DNA of 29,490 bases from assembly GCA_946887085.1 (NCBI GenBank), contig CAMPKG010000002.1:1-29490 (forward strand). Direction: 5' to 3'. The DNA comes from an uncultured Sphingobacteriales bacterium (GTDB lineage Bacteria; Bacteroidota; Bacteroidia; Chitinophagales; Chitinophagaceae). The notes below the pieces were generated by a model. It was not told where the DNA came from and did not search any database. It was given only the letters and a program-made list of their open reading frames with translations. Shown piece after piece: positions 14,656 to 24,554 of this stretch. A program made the position numbers and the translations under genes. Within the stretch, counting starts at the first letter, position 1. Each line of letters starts with the position of its first letter.

Positions 14656-16746
14656 TTGACCGTCAAAAAAGACATAAGATTCCGTGTATATGTCGCCTTT
14701 ACCTGCATCTGCCTGCTCGGCATAGCCGTGCTATTCAAAGCAGCACACATACAGGCGGTTGAAGGCGAAAGGCTGCGGCAAATGTCTGACGACATGCACA
14801 CCCGCACCACTACACTACCTGCAGAGCGTGGTAATATCTACACAGAAGAAGGACAACTGCTGTGCTCTACCATTCCCCAGTTCGATGTGCGCATCGATTT
14901 TACCGTTATAAAGCCTGAAACTTTCAAAGAAAAAGTGGACAGCCTGGCTATGTGCATGTCAGAGCTGTTCGGCGATGCATCTAAAGAAAAATACAAACAG
15001 CAACTTATAACGGCCTACCAGCAGAAGAAACGATATTACCTGCTGAAGAAAAACCTGCCATACTATCAATACCAGGCGGTAAGGTCGTTTCCTATATTTA
15101 ATAAAGGCAAGCGTCGCGGCGGTTTCATCGAAGAGCCGAAGATGAAACGCATCAACCCTTACGGCATGCTGGCCTACCGTACTATCGGTCTCTGGCGCGA
15201 GAACAGCCAGGCCATCGGCATGGAAGCTACTTACGACAGCGTGCTGAATGGCGAGAACGGCACCCGGATCGAAACAAAGATGACCGGTGGTGTTTGGGTA
15301 CCGGTTGATGGTGCTGAAGTAGAGCCCCAAGACGGTAAAGACTTGGTGACAACACTCGATATCGGTATACAGGAAGTAGCAGAGCATGCAATGATGAGCG
15401 TCCTGCAGCAGTACGAATGCCTGTACGGCACCTGTATAGTAATGGAGGTAGAAACGGGAAAGATCCGTGCGTTGGTAAACCTGGGCAGGCAAAAGAATGG
15501 CAGCTACTGGGAAGATTTCAACTACGCCATGATCCCAACAGAGCCGGGGTCAACATTTAAACTGATGACGCTGATTGCGCTGTTGAACGACGGCTACATC
15601 AATGTAGAAGATAAGATCAACGCCAACGGCGGTACCATGCGTTTCGGCAACCGTACCATGCGCGACTCGCACCTTGGCCTGGGTGTAATGACCATCCGCG
15701 ATGCATTCGCGCATTCATCGAACGTGGCCATGGCCAAGCTGGCTTACGATCATTATTACAAAGATCCTGATGCTTATGTAAACCAGCTGAAAAAGCTGCA
15801 CCTGCACGAGCGCACAGGCATAGACATTGCAGGCGAACGCAGGCCTTTGGTAAAAACAACTAAGAACCAAAGCTGGAGCGCAACCACCCTGCCATGGATG
15901 GCGCATGGTTACGAAATACTTATCAGCCCGCTGCATACCTGCATGGTATATAATGCTGTGGCTAACGGCGGCAAAATGATGCGTCCTTACCTGATCAGCG
16001 CGGTACGTGAGTATGGCAAGAATGTAAAAACATTTCAGCCGCAGGTGATAGAAGAAGCCATTGGCGATTCAAGTATGGTTGCGCAATTGCAGGCATGTAC
16101 CCGCGAGGTGGCAATCACAGGTACCGCCAGGCATATACAGGGACCGTTCTATAATATATCGGGCAAGACGGGCACTGCACAAGTAGCAGATAAAGGCATC
16201 AAATACAGTGATCGTGTTTACCAGGGTTCCTTCGTGGGCTATTTCCCTTCTGAAAAACCTAAGTATACGGTTGCCGTGGTGATACGCACTAAACCACATT
16301 CCGGCGCCTACTACGGTGGCACTATTGCTGCACCCGTATTCCGCATGGTGGCCGATAAAATATTCGCCAACTCAAAAGGCTCATGGATGGGTCCGCTCGA
16401 TAGCATTGCACGCACTTCGAAAAGTACGATGCTGGCACAGCAGGCAACCGCTAATGCTTACCGCACATTGCTAAGCAGCCTTGGCAAAAAAACAGACATC
16501 GAACCGAACAACCAGGTAGTAAAACTGGTTGCAGATTCAACAAAGAAAGTGAACATACAACCCGGCTCTGTAGTAAAAGGTTTTGTGCCTGATGTGAGCG
16601 GCCTGGGCTTGAAAGATGCAGTTTACCTGCTGGAAAAAGAAGGATTACAGGTTCATATAAAAGGACGGGGCCGCGTGATAGCGCAATCTATTGCACCCGG
16701 CAGTCGCATCCCTAAAGGACAAACCATTGTATTGCAACTGAGCTAA
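14656..16746 (+). CDS. ftsI: Penicillin-binding protein 3 (FtsI) with C-terminal PASTA domain
   Basis: Septal peptidoglycan transpeptidase, 696 residues. One N-terminal membrane helix (about 11-30); dimerisation/pedestal domain starting at LPAERGNIYTEEGQLL (54-69); transpeptidase domain with STFK at 299-302 (nucleophile S299), SSN at 354-356, and KTG at 504-506. A PASTA domain follows at about 632-696 (VPDVSGLGLKDAVYLLEKEG and the final QSIAPGSRIPKGQTIVLQLS). The start is TTG at 14656, one base after the ftsL stop; the next ATG lies beyond the membrane helix and can be excluded. PASTA on FtsI is usual in Bacteroidota. Works with FtsW. The stop shares one base with murE (TAATG). Confidence 0.96.
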   Translation: MTVKKDIRFRVYVAFTCICLLGIAVLFKAAHIQAVEGERLRQMSDDMHTRTTTLPAERGNIYTEEGQLLCSTIPQFDVRIDFTVIKPETFKEKVDSLAMCMSELFGDASKEKYKQQLITAYQQKKRYYLLKKNLPYYQYQAVRSFPIFNKGKRRGGFIEEPKMKRINPYGMLAYRTIGLWRENSQAIGMEATYDSVLNGENGTRIETKMTGGVWVPVDGAEVEPQDGKDLVTTLDIGIQEVAEHAMMSVLQQYECLYGTCIVMEVETGKIRALVNLGRQKNGSYWEDFNYAMIPTEPGSTFKLMTLIALLNDGYINVEDKINANGGTMRFGNRTMRDSHLGLGVMTIRDAFAHSSNVAMAKLAYDHYYKDPDAYVNQLKKLHLHERTGIDIAGERRPLVKTTKNQSWSATTLPWMAHGYEILISPLHTCMVYNAVANGGKMMRPYLISAVREYGKNVKTFQPQVIEEAIGDSSMVAQLQACTREVAITGTARHIQGPFYNISGKTGTAQVADKGIKYSDRVYQGSFVGYFPSEKPKYTVAVVIRTKPHSGAYYGGTIAAPVFRMVADKIFANSKGSWMGPLDSIARTSKSTMLAQQATANAYRTLLSSLGKKTDIEPNNQVVKLVADSTKKVNIQPGSVVKGFVPDVSGLGLKDAVYLLEKEGLQVHIKGRGRVIAQSIAPGSRIPKGQTIVLQLS

Positions 16747-18212
16747 TGCTGACATTAAAAGACATATTGCTCCCCTTACAACCCGTGAAGATCGTGGGTG
16801 ATACTTCCGTTGAAGTTAATAGCATTGCTATTGACTCCCGCAAGGTAAGCGAGGGCACTGTGTTTGTTGCCGTGCGCGGCACAACGGTTGATGGCCACCA
16901 GTTCATCGATAAAGCCATTGAGCTGGGTGCGGTTGCGATAGTATGCGAACAACTTCCGGCTACTGTTAAAGATGGCCTCGCTTATGTGCAGGTAAAGGAC
17001 AGTGCACAGACAGCAGCCCTGATGGCTGACGCTTTTTATGGTAACCCGTCACAACAAATGAAAGTGGTAGGCGTAACTGGCACTAATGGCAAAACCACCG
17101 TTGCTACCCTGCTGTTCAAATTATTCTCTGAGCTGGGATACAAATGCGGCTTGATATCCACGGTGCAAAACCACATAGGCGACGCCGCAGAAACATCAAC
17201 ACATACTACGCCCGATCCTATTTCGGTGCAGGCGCTGATCGCACGGATGGCGGAAGCAAAATGCCAGTATGTGTTCATGGAAGTGAGCTCGCATGCCGTG
17301 CATCAGCATCGCATTGCGGGTATCAAATTCGCGGGAGGCATTTTTACCAATATCACGCACGATCATCTTGATTATCACAAAACCTTTGATGAATACATCA
17401 GGGTAAAAAAGAAATTCTTTGACGATCTGCCTGAGGATGCGTTTGCACTTACTAACCTTGACGATAAACGCGGCGGTGTAATGTTGCAAAACACCAACGC
17501 ATCTAAGAACAGCTACAGCCTGAAAATGCCGGCAACGGTAAAAGGCAAAATACTGGAGAATAATCTGACCGGCCTCGTAATGACCATAGACGGACAGGAG
17601 GCATACTTCCGCATGATAGGTGCCTTCAACGCCTATAACCTGCTGGCAGTTTATGGGGGGGCCACCTTGCTCGGCGAAGACAAAATGAAAGTGCTTTCAG
17701 CACTCAGCAACCTGCATGGTGCACCCGGACGGTTTGAGACTTATATGTCCACCAACGACAAAGTGCTGGGCATTGTAGATTATGCGCACACCCCTGATGC
17801 ACTCATCAACGTGCTTGCCACCATCAAACAACTGCGCACCAGCGGACAGCAGATAATAACCGTGGTTGGCTGTGGCGGCGACAGGGATAAGGCCAAACGT
17901 CCTATCATGGCAGAGGTAGCTTGCGAGCACAGCGATAAAGCGATACTGACATCGGACAACCCGCGCAGCGAAGACCCTGAGCAGATACTGAACGATATGG
18001 AAACAGGCCTGGCAATAGCGCACAAGAGAAAAATGTTGCGCATCGCCGACAGGAAAGAAGCTATTAAAACAGCAGTTGCACTGGCCCAGCCTGATGACAT
18101 ACTACTGATAGCCGGTAAAGGCCATGAAACTTACCAGGAAATAAAAGGAGTGAAGCAACATTTTGATGATCGTGAAGTATTGGTGGAGACATTTAAAATG
18201 ATGAATAAATAA
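16746..18212 (+). CDS. murE: UDP-MurNAc-L-Ala-D-Glu:meso-diaminopimelate ligase
   Basis: Adds meso-diaminopimelate as the third residue of the muropeptide precursor, using ATP; cytosolic. The 488-residue protein has the Mur ligase N-domain, the P-loop GTNGKTT at 112-118, the central domain with MEVSSHAVHQHRI and FTNITHDHLDYH, and the C-domain. The amino-acid specificity motif is DNPR at 404-407, which marks DAP rather than lysine enzymes, so the cell wall should be of the A1-gamma DAP type. ATG at 16746 overlaps the ftsI stop by one base. Confidence 0.97.
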   Translation: MLTLKDILLPLQPVKIVGDTSVEVNSIAIDSRKVSEGTVFVAVRGTTVDGHQFIDKAIELGAVAIVCEQLPATVKDGLAYVQVKDSAQTAALMADAFYGNPSQQMKVVGVTGTNGKTTVATLLFKLFSELGYKCGLISTVQNHIGDAAETSTHTTPDPISVQALIARMAEAKCQYVFMEVSSHAVHQHRIAGIKFAGGIFTNITHDHLDYHKTFDEYIRVKKKFFDDLPEDAFALTNLDDKRGGVMLQNTNASKNSYSLKMPATVKGKILENNLTGLVMTIDGQEAYFRMIGAFNAYNLLAVYGGATLLGEDKMKVLSALSNLHGAPGRFETYMSTNDKVLGIVDYAHTPDALINVLATIKQLRTSGQQIITVVGCGGDRDKAKRPIMAEVACEHSDKAILTSDNPRSEDPEQILNDMETGLAIAHKRKMLRIADRKEAIKTAVALAQPDDILLIAGKGHETYQEIKGVKQHFDDREVLVETFKMMNK

Positions 18213-18218
18213 GGAACG

Positions 18219-19490
18219 ATGTTATACTACCTGTTTACATACCTGCGTGAGCACTTCAGCCTCTTTGGGGCGGGCGTGTTCTACTACATCACGTTCCGTG
18301 CGGGAATGGCCATCATTCTTTCGCTGATCATCACCACCGTGTTCGGCAAAGCGATGATCAACTACCTGCAGCGTAAACAGATAGGAGAAACCGTCCGAGA
18401 CCTTGGTCTTGCAGGTGAGCAATCAAAACGCGGCACACCGACAATGGGCGGACTTATCATCATCGCGGGTATTCTTGTGCCTACCCTGCTGTTTGCACGT
18501 GTGCTCAATGTATACGTACTATTGATGATCGTGTCTACCGTATGGCTGGGCCTGGTTGGCTTTCTTGATGACTATATCAAGGTATTTAAGAAGAACAAAG
18601 AAGGACTAGCAGGTCGCTTTAAAATATTGGGGCAAATAGGCCTCGGCCTTATCATCGGCCTGACGATGTATTACAACGACAACGTAGTAGTAACCCGCCA
18701 GGTGGTGCCCGGCGAAGGAATATTGGAAAATCCGACGGAGGAAGTGATCTCAGAACCGTACACGCGCAAGGATGAAACCGGCAGCAATGTGAAGTACGTA
18801 GCCATCAAAAGCCAGACAACGACCATTCCCTTTGTGCGCTCTCACGAAATGAGTTATGCACATATCGCGGCATGGATCAGTGAAGGTTCGGTGAAAACGT
18901 TGACTCCCGTCATTTATATCCTCTTCGTGATTTTCATCATCGTGGCAGTATCTAACGGCGCTAACATCACGGATGGTATCGACGGACTGGCAACGGGCAC
19001 ATCCGCGATAATTGGTATTTGTCTTGGTGTGTTTTCCTATGTCTCGGGCAACTACATCTTTGCCAATTATCTCGGCATCATGCACATCCCCAACCTTGGC
19101 GAGCTGTCGATATTCGTTGGAGCTTTTGTAGGGGCATGCGTAGGCTTCCTCTGGTACAACGCCTATCCCGCACAGGTCTTTATGGGCGATACAGGTAGCC
19201 TTGCCTTAGGCGGTATCATCGCCGCGCTGGCACTGATCGTAAGGAAGGAGCTCTTGATACCCATCATCTGCGGCATTTTTCTGATAGAGAACTTATCAGT
19301 AATGATACAGGTAGGTTATTTCAAACACACGAAAAAGAAATACGGGGAGGGCAGGCGGGTATTCCTGATGTCTCCGCTGCATCACCATTATCAGAAATTA
19401 GGATATCACGAAAGCAAAATAGTGACAAGATTCTGGATCATAGGTATCATGCTGGCAATACTAAGCATTGTAACATTAAAACTAAGGTAG
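18219..19490 (+). CDS. mraY: Phospho-MurNAc-pentapeptide transferase
   Basis: Makes lipid I from UDP-MurNAc-pentapeptide and undecaprenyl phosphate in the inner membrane. The 423-residue polytopic protein has the catalytic Asp pair D117-D118 (GFLDDYIKV), [12 protein letters not shown] at 247-258, D324 in [11 protein letters not shown], and PLHHHY with the His triplet at 388-390. It is longer than the roughly 360-residue proteobacterial enzyme because of an insertion of about 60 residues (about 153-215) between two membrane segments, a feature I associate with Bacteroidota MraY. An AAGGA sits 4 bp before the ATG, one of the few Shine-Dalgarno-like sites here. murF, which precedes mraY in many other phyla, is absent. 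Confidence 0.97.
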   Translation: MLYYLFTYLREHFSLFGAGVFYYITFRAGMAIILSLIITTVFGKAMINYLQRKQIGETVRDLGLAGEQSKRGTPTMGGLIIIAGILVPTLLFARVLNVYVLLMIVSTVWLGLVGFLDDYIKVFKKNKEGLAGRFKILGQIGLGLIIGLTMYYNDNVVVTRQVVPGEGILENPTEEVISEPYTRKDETGSNVKYVAIKSQTTTIPFVRSHEMSYAHIAAWISEGSVKTLTPVIYILFVIFIIVAVSNGANITDGIDGLATGTSAIIGICLGVFSYVSGNYIFANYLGIMHIPNLGELSIFVGAFVGACVGFLWYNAYPAQVFMGDTGSLALGGIIAALALIVRKELLIPIICGIFLIENLSVMIQVGYFKHTKKKYGEGRRVFLMSPLHHHYQKLGYHESKIVTRFWIIGIMLAILSIVTLKLR

Positions 19491-20846
19491 TTGAGCACGA
19501 ACACACTGAAACGGCTGGTGATACTGGGTGCTGCTGAGAGCGGCATAGGCGCTGCCCTGCTTGGCAAGCAGCAGGGCTGGGATGTGTTTGTTAGCGACGG
19601 TGGAACAATAAAGGAACAATACAGAAACACGCTCGGACAATCGGGCATACCGTTTGAAGAAGGCGGGCATACGGCCGAGAAAATATTGGCAGCTGATTGC
19701 CTGGTGAAAAGCCCGGGCATTGGCGAGAAAGTGGAGATAGTAAAAAAAGTACGCGCGGCAGGCATCGAAGTGTGCAGCGAGATAGAATTCGGCTACCGCT
19801 ACAAAGGCGATAGCAAGATCATCGCCATCACCGGCAGCAATGGTAAAAGTACCACAACCAAGCTGACCCATCACCTGCTGAAAGATGCAGGCTACGATGC
19901 AGCGCTGGTAGGCAATATCGGCTACAGTTTTGCAAGGCAAATAGCGGAAAGGCCGTGCGAGTGGTACGTGATGGAGATAAGCAGCTTTCAGCTGGATGAC
20001 ATCCATGAGTTTCAGCCTGATGTGGCGGTGCTGCTGAACATCACACCCGATCACCTCGACAGGTATGATTACAAATTTGAAAATTATGTGGCTTCCAAAT
20101 TCCGCATAACGGAGAACCAAAACGAGAAGAACTACTTCATCATAAACAAAGACGATACCATAATAACAGACCATTTACTAACCCATTCTATTCAATCACA
20201 CCCAATCTATTTTACGATGAGCGAACACCTACCGAACGAAGGAGCATACATAAGCGGTGAGAACATGCATATACATTTTGGCGGAGAAGAGCTGAATATG
20301 TCTATTCATGATCTTGCATTAAAAGGAAAGCACAATCAATACAACAGTATGGCAGCAGGCATCTCTGCACGTATCGCAGGTATCCGCAAAGAAAAGATCA
20401 GGGAAAGCTTCAGCTCTTTCGAAGGCCTCGAGCACAGGCTGGAATTCGTAGCAACCGTTCGCGGGGTGGATTTTATAAATGACAGCAAAGCAACGAATGT
20501 GAACTCGGTTTGGTTCGCACTCGAAAGCATGACAAGGCCTACTGTACTGATACTGGGTGGTCAGGATAAAGGCAACGACTATAACGAGATCATGGAACTG
20601 GTGCAGGATAAAGTAAAAGCCATTGTTTGCATGGGTATCGATAATGCGCCGATACATGCTGCATTCGACGGTAAAGTAGAAACGATGGTCGACACACAAA
20701 CCGCCCGTGATGCAGTTGCTGCAGCTTACGCACTGGCTGAAAAAGGAGACACAGTACTACTGTCGCCCGCCTGCGCCAGCTTCGACCTGTTTAAGAACTA
20801 TGAAGACCGCGGACAGCAATTCAAAGATGCCGTACACCAACTATAA
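19491..20846 (+). CDS. murD: UDP-MurNAc-L-alanine:D-glutamate ligase
   Basis: Adds D-glutamate to UDP-MurNAc-L-Ala, ATP-dependent, cytosolic. The 451-residue protein shows the N-terminal Rossmann-like domain (VILGAAESGIGAALLG), P-loop GSNGKST at 115-121, MEISSFQLD, LNITPDHLDRY, the GKHNQYN substrate motif, FINDSKATN and the final LLSPACASFDLFKNYEDRG. The start codon is TTG at 19491, directly following the TAG of mraY with no gap; no ATG occurs before the P-loop, so the TTG start is well supported. Confidence 0.96.
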   Translation: MSTNTLKRLVILGAAESGIGAALLGKQQGWDVFVSDGGTIKEQYRNTLGQSGIPFEEGGHTAEKILAADCLVKSPGIGEKVEIVKKVRAAGIEVCSEIEFGYRYKGDSKIIAITGSNGKSTTTKLTHHLLKDAGYDAALVGNIGYSFARQIAERPCEWYVMEISSFQLDDIHEFQPDVAVLLNITPDHLDRYDYKFENYVASKFRITENQNEKNYFIINKDDTIITDHLLTHSIQSHPIYFTMSEHLPNEGAYISGENMHIHFGGEELNMSIHDLALKGKHNQYNSMAAGISARIAGIRKEKIRESFSSFEGLEHRLEFVATVRGVDFINDSKATNVNSVWFALESMTRPTVLILGGQDKGNDYNEIMELVQDKVKAIVCMGIDNAPIHAAFDGKVETMVDTQTARDAVAAAYALAEKGDTVLLSPACASFDLFKNYEDRGQQFKDAVHQL

Positions 20847-20864
20847 GTAAAGCAAAAGAGCCGG

Positions 20865-22094
20865 ATGGTACAGAAGATATTTAAAAAAACTAAAGGGGAC
20901 CAGGTGATCTGGGCGGTAGTACTCATACTATCGTTCATCAGCCTGTTGGCGGTGTACAGCTCTACCGGCACGCTTGCTTATCGCATGGATAAAAATTCCA
21001 GCTATTATTTAGTAAAACAACTGCTCGTACTCGGCCTCGGCCTGATGATCATCTACTGGGTGCACAAAGTGAACTATACCAAGTTTGCTAAACTGGCCGT
21101 GCTGCTTTATATGATCAGCGTGCCGCTGCTACTGTACACACTGCTCTTCGGCGCGAAGATCAATGATGGCTCGCGCTGGATCAAGCTTCCTATTATCAAC
21201 CTCACCTTCCAGAGCTCTGACCTTGCCAAGCTGGCGTTATTCATGTTCCTCGCGCGTTTGCTAAGCATGAAACAGGCAGTGATCAAAGATTTCAAGAAAG
21301 GTTTTCTACCTGTACTGGTCCCTGTAGGCATTACGTGCATGCTTATAGCACCGGCGAACCTGTCCACAGCGTTACTCCTCGGAGTTACTTGCTGCATCCT
21401 GTTCTTCATCGGCCGTGTCGATGTAAAACATATCGCACTGCTGGCATTTGCAGGTATGATAGGTGTGGTATTACTCTTTGCCATCTCTAAGGCAACAGGT
21501 TTCGGCCGTGCCGACACCTGGGAAAAACGTATTGAAGATTTCGTAGGCACAAGTAAAGATGGCGAACAGAAAGAAGAAGTGTACCAGGTATTGCAAGCAA
21601 AAATAGCCATAGCCAACGGCGGCATCACCGGCCGCGGGCCCGGCAACAGCCTACAGCGCAACTACCTGCCGGAGGCATTTTCTGATTTCATTTTTGCGAG
21701 CATTATAGAAGAATATGGTTTGATAGGTGCAACTGTATTGGTCTGCCTCTATCTCCTCTTCCTCTGGCGAAGCATTCTGATATTCCGGCGCTGCCCTTAT
21801 GCCTTTGGTGCATTCCTTGCCGTAGGACTCAGCATCACACTTGTGTTCCAGGCGATGCTGAACATGGCGGTGAACGTCCACCTGGTACCTGTGACAGGAT
21901 TAACACTACCACTGGTGAGCATGGGTGGTTCATCCATCTGGTTTACCAGCATTGCGATAGGTGTAATACTCAGCGTGAGCAGGTATGTGGACGAGAACGA
22001 AGGCAAAAAGAAAGCGGCGAAGGATACTGCACCGATAGACGAAGCAGAAGAAGTGCAGCCAAAAACGAAAAAACCGGCAGTAGCCGTATCATAA
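20865..22094 (+). CDS. ftsW: SEDS-family septal glycosyltransferase FtsW
   Basis: Polymerises lipid II at the division site together with FtsI. The 409-residue protein has about ten membrane helices. Conserved SEDS parts are NDGSRWIKLP (100-109), GRGPGNSLQRNYLPEAFSDF with the putative catalytic D274, FIFASIIEEYGLIG, NMAVNVHLVPVTGLTLPLVSMGGSS, and a hydrophilic tail (from about 374) rich in Lys, Glu and Ala. Two motifs differ from the textbook form: QSSDLAK (usually QPSELAK) and APANLSTA (usually QPDLGTA or EPDFGTA). Starts 18 bp after murD. RodA is the paralogous alternative, but position in the dcw cluster argues for FtsW. Confidence 0.93.
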   Translation: MVQKIFKKTKGDQVIWAVVLILSFISLLAVYSSTGTLAYRMDKNSSYYLVKQLLVLGLGLMIIYWVHKVNYTKFAKLAVLLYMISVPLLLYTLLFGAKINDGSRWIKLPIINLTFQSSDLAKLALFMFLARLLSMKQAVIKDFKKGFLPVLVPVGITCMLIAPANLSTALLLGVTCCILFFIGRVDVKHIALLAFAGMIGVVLLFAISKATGFGRADTWEKRIEDFVGTSKDGEQKEEVYQVLQAKIAIANGGITGRGPGNSLQRNYLPEAFSDFIFASIIEEYGLIGATVLVCLYLLFLWRSILIFRRCPYAFGAFLAVGLSITLVFQAMLNMAVNVHLVPVTGLTLPLVSMGGSSIWFTSIAIGVILSVSRYVDENEGKKKAAKDTAPIDEAEEVQPKTKKPAVAVS

Positions 22095-22095
22095 T

Positions 22096-23193
22096 ATGAA
22101 GAACATGCGCGTGATAATAGCAGGTGGCGGCACAGGGGGACATATCTTCCCGGCGGTAGCTATTGCGCATGCCTTGCAGCGCTTGAACCCTGGAACTGAG
22201 CTACTGTTCGTAGGTGCAAACAACAGGATGGAAATGGAGAAAGTACCACAGGAAGGATTCAATATTATAGGGCTGGATATAGCAGGATTCAACAGGAGTA
22301 ATATGCTTAAAAACCTGTCGCTGCCCTTTAAAATTTGGAAGAGCCATGTAAAAGCAAAAGCGATCATCAAAGAATTTAAACCGAATGCGGTAATAGGTGT
22401 GGGTGGCTATGCAAGCTTTCCTATGCTGAATGCAGCACAAAGCATGGGCATCCCTACTTTGATACAGGAACAGAACTCTTATGCAGGCAAAAGCAACAAG
22501 ATACTCGGCCGCAAAGCAAAGGCTATTTGCGTGGCCTACGAGCACATGGAAAAATTCTTCCCGAAAGAGAAGCTGATACTTACCGGCAACCCTGTACGAA
22601 AAAACATCTCCTCATCAAATATCACAAGGACAGAAGGGCAGGCATGGCTGGGTATGGACCCGAACAGGAAAACCGTATTGATGGTAGGTGGCAGCCTTGG
22701 TGCCCGCTCTGTGAACGAAGCACTGGCAGCAAACCTTGCTTCGCTGATGGATGAGGATATACAGTTCGTTTGGCAGACAGGCAAGGCCTACAACGAAACT
22801 GCAAAGCGGGAAGCCGTGCCTTATGGCAACCGGATAAAAGTATTTGAGTTCATCCGCGAGATGGACAACGCGTACGCCGCTGCAGATGTGGTAATATCAA
22901 GAGCAGGTGCGTTGGCAATTGCAGAAATATGCATCGTGGCTAAGCCTGTGGTATTTGTGCCCCTGCCCCATGCTGCCGAAGATCACCAGACAAGCAATGC
23001 GATGGCGCTGGTAGAACACAACGCTGCACTGATGGTAAAAGACAATGAAGCCAAGACAGAACTGGTGAAGAAAATAAAGGCGCTCCTGCACGATGCATCC
23101 ATGCAGGAGATCATGAGGACAAGCCTGGCGAAGATGGCGATAAAAGATGCAGACGAAAGAATTGCTAAAAAGATAATTGAAATAGCAGCGTAA
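22096..23193 (+). CDS. murG: UDP-GlcNAc:lipid I N-acetylglucosaminyltransferase
   Basis: Converts lipid I to lipid II at the inner leaflet of the cytoplasmic membrane. The 365-residue GT28 enzyme has the Gly-rich loop AGGGTGGHIFPA (9-20), AVIGVGGYASFP, IPTLIQEQNSYAGKSNK, LTGNPVRKNI, VGGSLGARSVNEAL, ISRAGALAIAEI and PLPHAAEDHQTSNA, all family-typical UDP-sugar and acceptor-site segments. ATG at 22096 is one base after the ftsW stop. The last base is shared with the murC start (TAATG). Confidence 0.97.
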   Translation: MKNMRVIIAGGGTGGHIFPAVAIAHALQRLNPGTELLFVGANNRMEMEKVPQEGFNIIGLDIAGFNRSNMLKNLSLPFKIWKSHVKAKAIIKEFKPNAVIGVGGYASFPMLNAAQSMGIPTLIQEQNSYAGKSNKILGRKAKAICVAYEHMEKFFPKEKLILTGNPVRKNISSSNITRTEGQAWLGMDPNRKTVLMVGGSLGARSVNEALAANLASLMDEDIQFVWQTGKAYNETAKREAVPYGNRIKVFEFIREMDNAYAAADVVISRAGALAIAEICIVAKPVVFVPLPHAAEDHQTSNAMALVEHNAALMVKDNEAKTELVKKIKALLHDASMQEIMRTSLAKMAIKDADERIAKKIIEIAA

Positions 23194-24554
23194 TGAATGT
23201 GCAGGAACTGAAACGGATCTATTTTGTTGGTATCGGTGGTATCGGCATGAGTGCCATTGCCCGCTTCTTCAATGAGCGCGGCGCAGTGGTAAAGGGCTAC
23301 GACCGTACAGAAACAGAGCTGACCCAAAAGCTGGCTGCTGAAGGCATGGACGTGCATTATACAGATGATGTGAACCTGCTGGACAAAGATGCACAACTGG
23401 TCGTGTACACACCTGCTATCCCTCGGGATCATGCAGAGTTGAACTGGTACCGTGATAATGGCTATCCGGTATATAAACGCAGTGACGCATTGCAGTGGAT
23501 CTCCGAAAGCATGTTTGCAGTAACTGTGGGCGGCACCCATGGCAAGACCACCATCTCCACCATGATCGCTTACCTGCTGCGCGAAACAGGCTATGGCAGC
23601 AATGCCTTCCTGGGTGGCGTATCGGTAAACTATGATAAAAACTACTGGAGCAGCGATACACAAACAGCAGTTATCGAGGCCGACGAATACGACCGCAGCT
23701 TCCTGAAGCTACGCCCTGATATAGCTGTGCTCACCGCTATGGATGCAGACCACCTGGATATTTATGGTAATGTTGAAGAACTGGAGAAAGCATTCATACA
23801 ATATGCAGGGAATATCAAAGCAGGCGGTACGCTGGTAGTAAAACACGGGCTTGAAAAAGCATCATTGTTGAAAGCGCCGAACACGGTCACCTACAGCCTA
23901 CAGAACGATGCAGCTGACATATATGCCCGCAACATAGTGCAGAAAGAGGGTGGATATATATATGATGTGGTGTCGAAAGACTGGATGATAGAAGGCTTGC
24001 GTCTGCCGATAGGTGGTATGCACAACGTAGAGAATTCTGTTGCAGCTATCACGGTGACACAACTCCTGGGCATCGAGCCTGAAAAAGTGAAAGCTGCACT
24101 GGCAGGTTTCCGTGGTATCAGGCGCAGGTTTGAATATATAGTGAAGAACGAAGACGTCGTATATATAGATGATTACGCGCACCACCCTGAAGAACTGGCT
24201 GCGCTGATATCGAGTGCAAAACGCCTGTTCCCTAAAAGGAAATGCGTGGTAGCATTCCAGCCGCACCTATTCTCACGCACGCGCGATTTTGCAGACGGCT
24301 TTGCGCGCAGCCTGGACATGGCAGACGAGATCATATTGCTGGACATTTATCCCGCACGTGAGCTGCCCATGGAAGGCGTGAGCACGCAGATGATAGCAGA
24401 CAGGATGGGCAATCCCAACCATACCATTCTTTCGAAGGAAGGATTGTTGAAATATGTAGAAGCAAAACCATTGGATCTTTTTATCACCGCAGGCGCAGGA
24501 GATATAGATAAACTGGTGAACCCTGTTAAAGAGATACTGGAAAAGAAAAAATGA
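23193..24554 (+). CDS. murC: UDP-N-acetylmuramate:L-alanine ligase
   Basis: First of the Mur ligases; attaches L-alanine to UDP-MurNAc with ATP, in the cytosol. The 453-residue protein has the N-terminal VGIGGIGMSAIA dinucleotide-like loop (12-23), P-loop GTHGKTT at 114-120, EADEYDRSFLKL, LTAMDADHLDIYG, HNVENSVAAI, the DDYAHHPEEL segment and FQPHLFSRTRDF. It overlaps murG by one base and ftsQ by four (ATGA), so translation is coupled on both sides. Confidence 0.97.
   Translation: MNVQELKRIYFVGIGGIGMSAIARFFNERGAVVKGYDRTETELTQKLAAEGMDVHYTDDVNLLDKDAQLVVYTPAIPRDHAELNWYRDNGYPVYKRSDALQWISESMFAVTVGGTHGKTTISTMIAYLLRETGYGSNAFLGGVSVNYDKNYWSSDTQTAVIEADEYDRSFLKLRPDIAVLTAMDADHLDIYGNVEELEKAFIQYAGNIKAGGTLVVKHGLEKASLLKAPNTVTYSLQNDAADIYARNIVQKEGGYIYDVVSKDWMIEGLRLPIGGMHNVENSVAAITVTQLLGIEPEKVKAALAGFRGIRRRFEYIVKNEDVVYIDDYAHHPEELAALISSAKRLFPKRKCVVAFQPHLFSRTRDFADGFARSLDMADEIILLDIYPARELPMEGVSTQMIADRMGNPNHTILSKEGLLKYVEAKPLDLFITAGAGDIDKLVNPVKEILEKKK

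Noticed and set aside
16552..16746. PASTA domain on FtsI as a fusion event
   Set aside because: PASTA-bearing FtsI/PBP proteins are widespread in Bacteroidota, so it is not novel.
16746..19490. Absence of murF, ddl and murB from the dcw cluster as a possible deletion
   Set aside because: The murE-mraY junction is tight (6 bp) and this compact order is common in Bacteroidota; those genes are normally elsewhere.
19482..20174. A 230-codon open frame antisense to murD
   Set aside because: Fully overlaps the conserved MurD P-loop region on the other strand; no recognisable domain.
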